From Lachnospiraceae bacterium UBA1748 (GTDB lineage: Bacteria > Bacillota > Clostridia > Lachnospirales > Lachnospiraceae): DNA of 10,599 nt. The notes beneath the pieces are model-generated. The model saw only the letters and a program-made list of their open reading frames with translations. It ran no database searches and was not told the DNA's origin. Numbering within the stretch: the stretch's first letter is position 1; each line of letters starts with the position of its first letter. Shown piece by piece: positions 5,913-10,599 of this stretch. The translations under genes and the position numbers were made by a program. Where the stretch lies: assembly GCA_002314855.1 (NCBI GenBank), contig DCHQ01000030.1, positions 34,927 through 45,525 of the forward strand. The letters are read 5' to 3'.

Positions 5913-6686
5913 TTACTTTTTGTATTTATATGGCTGGTCTGCAGGATATCCGCCCTTAAGCTTTTGCATACCTCTTTGGATAGCATCCTTACTGTTCTTC
6001 CAGTCAGCATCCTTATTCTCATAATGGAACTTCTCGACCATCCAAGAAATATCCTCCTGCATACGCTCCATATTCTCTGTCATAAGAGGATAAAGAATCG
6101 CAAAAAGATTCTCCTTGTCCTTGGCACTAAGCGCTGTCTCAGCACGCTCACATATATCACCAAGATGATGGAGGCATAAGCCCTTGGAATTCTTTAATTT
6201 ATCAACGAAAGCCGAATCATTCTTGTATAGATAAAAGAATGTATCAACATATCTGTCATAGATTTCTTTTTGCTCGCGGCAAATATAACAGCTTGCTTCT
6301 TTTTCAGCTATCCATGCTGCCACTGAGTTCTGATATTCACCGGTATTACTAGGTTTCTTGCTAAATCTTGACATAATAGATACCTTGCCTGGAGTATATC
6401 CTTCGAAGGCTTTTCGCATCTGGGCTCTCATCTCCATATAGTGAGTCTTAAGAATCCATGCATTACCAAGTGTATTACCATAATCAAACATCTTCTTGAA
6501 ATGAGCCTGACAGAATCCTGCCTTGTCTGTTATCTCGCGCATATCGCTTTCCATATATGACGAACCTGATCCAAGAACCAGGTCAAGTAAATCCTGCTCT
6601 ATCTCACGTTCTGAAAAACACATAGGGCACTCGTCCCCAGCATTCATAGCATCATTAAGTGGTATTGTGTATAATTTTTCTTTCAT
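5913..6686 (-). CDS. DUF6062 family protein with two Cys/His modules
   Basis: The start is the ATG at 6686 (257 residues), eight bases after GGAGG. A TTG at 6701 is in frame but overlaps that ribosome binding site. The opening MKEKLYTIPLNDA followed by a CPMC motif is typical of DUF6062, as I recall it from Lachnospiraceae. Two similar modules are visible: CPMC at 20-23 with CQAH at 59-62, and CYIC at 133-136 with CLHH at 171-174. In each, CxxC and CxxH are about 35 residues apart, and the second element follows KAGF or KGL, so an internal duplication is likely. Each set could bind zinc. The protein is otherwise charged and helical, without signal peptide or membrane segment, so it is cytoplasmic. 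It is first in an operon with amidase and lipoprotein, from the promoter at 6714-6742. The function is unknown. Confidence 0.85.
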   Translation of the reverse strand: MKEKLYTIPLNDAMNAGDECPMCFSEREIEQDLLDLVLGSGSSYMESDMREITDKAGFCQAHFKKMFDYGNTLGNAWILKTHYMEMRAQMRKAFEGYTPGKVSIMSRFSKKPSNTGEYQNSVAAWIAEKEASCYICREQKEIYDRYVDTFFYLYKNDSAFVDKLKNSKGLCLHHLGDICERAETALSAKDKENLFAILYPLMTENMERMQEDISWMVEKFHYENKDADWKNSKDAIQRGMQKLKGGYPADQPYKYKK

Positions 6687-6713
6687 GATTATCTCCTCCA
6701 ACCTACTAATGAT

Positions 6714-6742
6714 ATTATCGATTAATCATATTGTTATGTCAA
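6714..6742 (-). promoter_or_regulatory. Sigma-A-type promoter for the DUF6062-amidase-lipoprotein operon
   Basis: On the minus strand a consensus -35 box TTGACA (6742-6737) and GATAAT (6719-6714), five of six to the -10 consensus, are separated by exactly 17 bases. Transcription would begin near 6707, giving a leader of about 20 bases with the GGAGG site and ATG at 6686. The promoter lies entirely in the 67-bp gap after comEC, so the operon need not depend on comEC transcription. No terminator is seen between comEC and this promoter. Confidence 0.8.
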
Positions 6743-6753
6743 CTAAATACCGC

Positions 6754-9081
6754 TTAATAACTTGGCTTAATCTGTTCTTTTTTATAGTTTCTGACATATA
6801 CCTTGCCACCCTTTATCTCGAGACTAATTGCTCCCGATATATCAGTCCTATAAATACTGCTGCCACTTTGCTCCAGCCTGTCCACCACTTCCTGCTTAGG
6901 ATGGCCATACCTATTGTTAATCCCGCACGATATAAGCGACAGTCCTGGCCTGATAACATCTATTAATTCCTGGCCTGACGAAGTATCACTTCCGTGATGA
7001 GGAACTTTATAAATATCTATGCCGTCGATATCTATGCCATGGCTATAAGCATAGCTAATGTATTCTTCTTCGCTACTTACCGTCGCATCCCCAGTCATCA
7101 GTATACTTACTCCATCGTAACAAACTAAAAACACTTCTGAATACGAATTAATATCATCACCATAATCCTTATCACTATCCGGCGAAAGGCATATGATATT
7201 AAGCTTTCCATCCTTTATAACCTGGCCTCTACTTATACCATTAACTGCCACCTCACACTGCGACGCACTCTCAATTAGTAGCTTGCCATCATTATTTATG
7301 CCAGGCACTTCAGGTACCACTATTTTATTAATTGTAAGACCACATGTATCCTCATCCTGGAGTATTCCAAGTAATCCACTGTAATGGTCACTGTCAGGGT
7401 GACTTACAAACCAATAATCGATGTGGCTTATTCCAAGTGCCTTAATGGCTGGTACGAGCTGATATTCTGTTAGCTTGTCATTACTGGAGCTTCCTCCATC
7501 AAATACATATACCTTGTTACCATGCTCAAGTATTAGTCCATCTCCCTGCCCAACATCTAACATAGTCAGTCGTAACTCTGGCCTTGAAGGAAGCATAACC
7601 CAAACAGCCAGGCATACAGCTAAAACATTGATAATATTTCTATTTTTTATAATTTTCTTAATAATGCCCTTTAGGTTCCCCCTGCCTTTACCTTCGCTAT
7701 AAATATCCTTCGCTAGTTGATACATGCAAATCATTAAAATACATAGAAAATAAAAAAATACTATCTTGGTTGCAGTCGGTTTTCCAAGTACTGCATGTCC
7801 ACCTGGAAGTTTATTTACCACCTGGCAGGCACCTTCATATATTAGTAATATCAACCTGCACGGATATACTAACAGCCTTGCTAAAAAGAAAAGCCTACAT
7901 GCACTAAGAAGAGCTATTGCCACCAGGAGATATAACAGAAATCCCATGGCTGGAACCAATAATATATTAAGAATCATTGAGTACACAGGATATTCATAGT
8001 AATAGAACAGCAAAACTGGTAGCGTAAAAAAACTGACTGCCATACAGCTTATGGCCGAATTAACCGCATTAACAATCCTTACCTTTTGCCTTTTCGAAAT
8101 AAAAGTAGGCACCATAATCTGACTGTCGGAAATATACAGACACCTTGCAAATACTGCTATTCCAAATACCGCCATAAATGATAACCAGAAGCCTGCATAT
8201 AGAAGTATGTAGGGATTCACTGTGACAAGGTATACCGCCGCCAGCGCCAGCGCTGTAACAAGGTCATAGGTCCGCCTTATCATACCTGCAATAAGCATTA
8301 ACGAAAACATAACCACTGCACGAAGTGTTGATGGGCTCATTCCTGTCATAATATAATAAGCAAGCATTATTAGTATCGTAATGGGCGTTCTAACCTTGCC
8401 TGGCACACGAATTAGTGTTAGTAGCTTAACTACGCCAAGACCTATGATACTAATATGAAGTCCGCTAATGCTGAGTATATGAGCAATACCGCTGTCAGCA
8501 AATAAATCCTTAACATCCTGATCAAGATTGTTCTTGTCGCCTATTATCATTGCTCTGACCACTGAGGCATCACTGTCATTAAAAAGAGCATTGTATATGT
8601 CCCCCATACTACCAGCCAATAAGTAAAGGCCTTCGCGAAGTTTATTATACTTCGTACTTTTTTTTACTATCCTGGCATTATACAAAGCAAAGTGATATCC
8701 TTTCGAGGCATAATACTGCCTGGTATCGAATTCTCCAGGATTCGTTGCCGTCTTAAATGCGCCGCCGTCTCCCTCTATAGAAACGTGGCTTCCTATCTCA
8801 GGAAATGGCAACTCTTCAAGGTAACAAATAACGCCTATATCCTTGACATCTCTAGTACTTAGTTCACTGCACTTAACCTTTTTTATTAGTACTATCAATT
8901 TATCATTCTTCGTGTATTTATCTTCAACAATGCCCTCTAGTATAATATGCTTTTTCGCGTACTGTTCTTCTGGAACTTTCGGTATCCCGGCTGTCATTAC
9001 ATATACGTACATCACAGCAATATATATAAGGCATAGCACTGCCAGTGGTCTTCTAATAATTATTATATTTTTGAATTTCAT
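6754..9081 (-). CDS. comEC: ComEC/Rec2, DNA-uptake channel protein of competence
   Basis: ComEC forms the membrane channel that passes single-stranded DNA into the cell in natural transformation. The 775 residues match the usual length (B. subtilis ComEC is 776). Order of parts: a short N-terminal membrane segment (about 11-31); an outer DUF4131 OB-like domain (about 40-145); the Competence domain with its hallmark ISGLHI at 205-210 and many membrane segments to about 455; one more segment (483-497); and a C-terminal metallo-beta-lactamase-like domain. That domain shows LDVGQGDG at 508-515, HPDSDH at 561-566, MTGDA at 662-666 and VPHHGSD at 693-699, so its metal-binding residues look intact. 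The ATG at 9081 follows GGAGG at only four bases, slightly tight. It is divergent from holA. comEA and comEB are not in this window, so competence cannot be concluded. Confidence 0.95.
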   Translation of the reverse strand: MKFKNIIIIRRPLAVLCLIYIAVMYVYVMTAGIPKVPEEQYAKKHIILEGIVEDKYTKNDKLIVLIKKVKCSELSTRDVKDIGVICYLEELPFPEIGSHVSIEGDGGAFKTATNPGEFDTRQYYASKGYHFALYNARIVKKSTKYNKLREGLYLLAGSMGDIYNALFNDSDASVVRAMIIGDKNNLDQDVKDLFADSGIAHILSISGLHISIIGLGVVKLLTLIRVPGKVRTPITILIMLAYYIMTGMSPSTLRAVVMFSLMLIAGMIRRTYDLVTALALAAVYLVTVNPYILLYAGFWLSFMAVFGIAVFARCLYISDSQIMVPTFISKRQKVRIVNAVNSAISCMAVSFFTLPVLLFYYYEYPVYSMILNILLVPAMGFLLYLLVAIALLSACRLFFLARLLVYPCRLILLIYEGACQVVNKLPGGHAVLGKPTATKIVFFYFLCILMICMYQLAKDIYSEGKGRGNLKGIIKKIIKNRNIINVLAVCLAVWVMLPSRPELRLTMLDVGQGDGLILEHGNKVYVFDGGSSSNDKLTEYQLVPAIKALGISHIDYWFVSHPDSDHYSGLLGILQDEDTCGLTINKIVVPEVPGINNDGKLLIESASQCEVAVNGISRGQVIKDGKLNIICLSPDSDKDYGDDINSYSEVFLVCYDGVSILMTGDATVSSEEEYISYAYSHGIDIDGIDIYKVPHHGSDTSSGQELIDVIRPGLSLISCGINNRYGHPKQEVVDRLEQSGSSIYRTDISGAISLEIKGGKVYVRNYKKEQIKPSY

Positions 9082-9127
9082 TCATCCTCCAATTACTATT
9101 CTGCTAATGCATTAATCGCAAAAATAA

Positions 9128-9135
9128 CTTATAAT
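9128..9135 (+). promoter_or_regulatory. Probable -10 region for holA, possibly shared with comEC
   Basis: A perfect TATAAT lies at 9130-9135, 39 bp before the holA ATG. No good -35 box sits 17 bases upstream. The site overlaps TTATAA, so the minus strand reads TATAAG at 9133-9128, a five-of-six -10 that could serve comEC with a weak TTTATG 17 bases upstream. A 10-base palindrome TAATGCATTA at 9105-9114 lies where a regulator might bind. Boxes are seen directly; bidirectional use is inferred. Confidence 0.45.
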
Positions 9136-9174
9136 AGACATGTTGCTAATCATAAAACGCTGGAGTTAATAGAT

Positions 9175-10197
9175 ATGGCTTACGAGAAAAAAGAGACTCA
9201 GAATTATAGAGTTATAGAAAATGATATAGCCAATGACAACATTAAGCAGTGTTATCTTTTATATGGTGAGGAAGCCTACCTCAAGCTTTTTTACAAGAAA
9301 AGACTTATCAAGGTATTTGGCGCCGATGATGCCGATAACACCATGAATGTTGCTTATTTTACAGGCAAGGATATTGATGTAAAAGAATTAATATCTATTG
9401 CTGATACTATGCCTTTTTTCGCTGAGTACAGAACTATAATCATCTCCGACTCCGGCTTTTTCAAATCTTCTCAGGATGAGCTTGCTGATTTTATAAAGAA
9501 CAGCCTACCTGAAACAACAAGACTTCTTTTCGTTGAAAGCGACGTTGATAAAAGAAGTAAAATGTTCAAGGCCATCAAGGATCGTGGAAGCGATATTGAG
9601 TTCACTCCTCAAACTGAGGAAAGCAACAGCAAATGGATTATGAAGCTTCTTCAGGGTGATAGAAAAAGTATGCAGCCTTCTGTTATTGCTTATTTCCTGT
9701 CTAAGACTGGCAATGACATGGCTAACATCCGTACAGAATACGATAAGCTGATTAGCTATGCGCTTAATAAAGATACTATAACCAAAGAAGACGTGGACGC
9801 CATTGTAACTGTTCGTCTTCAGGACCGAGTATTTGTAATGTTAGACTCGATGAGTGAGAAGAATCAGAAAAAGGCCCTTAGCCTTTACTACGAACTGCTT
9901 GCTCTTAAGACTCCGCCTTATAAGATTCTCTCCCTTATCACAACCAGATTCAATGATATGCTGATAGCCAAGGAGCTTAAGCAAAAGGGATACGACAAAT
10001 CAGGTATAACCAGTAAAATGGGCTACGGAAATAATCAGTGGCGTACTGATAAGCTTCTAAACAGTGCTAGAAGTTATTCTCTTGATGTGCTTAAGGAAGC
10101 TCTTCGCGAATGCGTAGAATATGACGAGAAAATTAAAACAGGCCAGCTTATAGATAAACTGGCTGTTGAAATGTTAATTGTTAAATATAGTAAATAA
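9175..10197 (+). CDS. holA: DNA polymerase III subunit delta (HolA)
   Basis: HolA is the subunit of the clamp-loader complex that opens the beta sliding clamp for loading onto primed DNA. The 340-residue length is typical. The N-terminal CYLLYGEEAYL (residues 26-36) is the family signature; delta has the AAA+ fold without a working Walker A ATP site, as seen here. The AAA+-like part runs to about 210 with PFFAEYRTIIISDSG (80-94) and LLFVESDVDKRSKMFK; the C-terminal collar domain follows, including PPYKILSLITTRF and the closing DEKIKTGQLIDKLAVEMLIVK. The ATG at 9175 follows GGAG about nine bases away. Firmicutes often carry comEC and holA next to each other on one strand (comEC-yqeN in B. subtilis); here the two are divergent. 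It converges with a sensor kinase gene. Confidence 0.93.
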   Translation: MAYEKKETQNYRVIENDIANDNIKQCYLLYGEEAYLKLFYKKRLIKVFGADDADNTMNVAYFTGKDIDVKELISIADTMPFFAEYRTIIISDSGFFKSSQDELADFIKNSLPETTRLLFVESDVDKRSKMFKAIKDRGSDIEFTPQTEESNSKWIMKLLQGDRKSMQPSVIAYFLSKTGNDMANIRTEYDKLISYALNKDTITKEDVDAIVTVRLQDRVFVMLDSMSEKNQKKALSLYYELLALKTPPYKILSLITTRFNDMLIAKELKQKGYDKSGITSKMGYGNNQWRTDKLLNSARSYSLDVLKEALRECVEYDEKIKTGQLIDKLAVEMLIVKYSK

Positions 10198-10223
10198 TTA
10201 ATAATATGCTAAAGAAGACTAAT

Positions 10224-10251
10224 ATCCCAGCTAGTTAACCACTGCTGGGAT
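10224..10251. terminator. Possible bidirectional terminator between convergent holA and kinase
   Basis: ATCCCAGC (10224-10231) and GCTGGGAT (10244-10251) form a perfect 8-bp stem with a 12-base loop, about 27 bp after the holA stop. The stem overlaps the last codons and TAG of the kinase gene. T-runs on both sides are weak (TTCTTAC on plus; ATATTAGTCTTCTTT on minus), so termination may be inefficient. Placement between convergent genes supports the call. Confidence 0.5.
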
Positions 10252-10599
10252 TCTTACTGTAAATACAGTACCTTCACCTACCTGGCTATCAACAGTGATT
10301 GAACCTCGGTGAAGAAGAATGATTTTTCTACTGATAGGAAGTCCAAGTCCTGTTCCACCTATCTCCCTGGAGTGAGACTTATCAACTCTGTAAAATCTTT
10401 CATAGATATGTCCAATTGCATCCTCAGGTATACCCATACCAGAGTCTTCAATTGTAAATACAATAAATTGATGATCTATATCAACAAATATCTGCACGTA
10501 TCCACCTGGATGATTATATTTAATACCATTTTCTACGAGGTTAGTTAATGCAAGTGTCATCTTTACATCATCAATATCAGCATATATTGGCTGCTCATA
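10231..10599 (-). CDS. Sensor histidine kinase, C-terminal ATPase domain (5' part beyond the window)
   Basis: The frame is open from the right edge (122 residues plus TAG), so the start, sensor region and phospho-accepting histidine are missing; an internal ATG at 10560 is not the start. The fragment is the HATPase_c domain of a two-component kinase: N box NLVENGIKYN at residues 20-29, G1 box EDSGMGIP at 51-58, F-box region YERFYRVD at 67-74, and G2 box GGTGLGLPIS at 81-90, ending in the usual GEGTVFTVRIP strand. All ATP-binding residues appear intact. The pattern is that of PhoR/WalK-type membrane kinases. A response regulator gene would be expected to the right, outside the window. The gene ends convergent to holA. 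Confidence 0.92.
   Translation of the reverse strand, partial: YEQPIYADIDDVKMTLALTNLVENGIKYNHPGGYVQIFVDIDHQFIVFTIEDSGMGIPEDAIGHIYERFYRVDKSHSREIGGTGLGLPISRKIILLHRGSITVDSQVGEGTVFTVRIPAVVN

Noticed and set aside
6687..6701. TTG start for the DUF6062 protein
   Set aside because: It overlaps the GGAGG site that serves the ATG at 6686, and the family begins MKEK.
10231..10560. Complete 109-residue protein starting at 10560
   Set aside because: The frame continues upstream to the window edge and the ATG lies inside the first helix of the ATPase domain, just before the N box.

Overview
This window looks like chromosomal DNA of a low-GC Firmicute. The best guess is a Lachnospiraceae member of the Butyrivibrio/Pseudobutyrivibrio type. 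That guess rests on AT-rich sequence, strong AGGAGG-type ribosome binding sites, a ComEC/HolA pair, and DUF6062 and DUF1653 proteins that I recall as common in that family. The genus is inference; the phylum is fairly secure. I see no insertion sequence, phage gene, tRNA, rRNA or CRISPR array. Most of the window is ordinary core and lineage-specific genes, and no obviously new multi-gene system is visible.

Layout: nearly everything is on the minus strand, so it reads from right to left. At the right edge is the C-terminal part of a sensor histidine kinase (10231-10599, minus), convergent with holA (9175-10197, plus). comEC (6754-9081, minus) is divergent from holA across a 93-bp gap. Downstream of comEC, a good sigma-A-type promoter (6714-6742) starts a probable three-gene operon: a DUF6062 protein with two cysteine/histidine modules, a secreted N-acetylmuramoyl-L-alanine amidase, and a lipoprotein of unknown function. 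The genes are 11 and 16 bp apart.

The only stretch over 300 bp without an intact gene is 3951-4334. It holds a short ORF resembling the first residues of PTS enzyme I (probably a gene remnant), two minus-strand intrinsic terminators, a small CCAGAAG repeat cluster between them, and a leader hairpin ahead of the next gene. Beyond it lie a small basic single-pass membrane protein, a DUF1653 protein, a cytosolic 5'-nucleotidase (cN-I family), metF (methylenetetrahydrofolate reductase) and a CPBP-family intramembrane protease cut by the left edge.

How the genes fit together: metF supplies methyl-THF for one-carbon and methionine metabolism, and the nucleotidase handles nucleoside monophosphates. 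The amidase and lipoprotein act at the cell envelope. ComEC is the DNA-uptake channel, and HolA loads the replicative clamp. The most distinctive features are regulatory: a terminator-like hairpin just before the metF ribosome binding site, a ribosome binding site in the loop of a perfect hairpin before the nucleotidase, and the crowded intergenic region around 4.0-4.3 kb.
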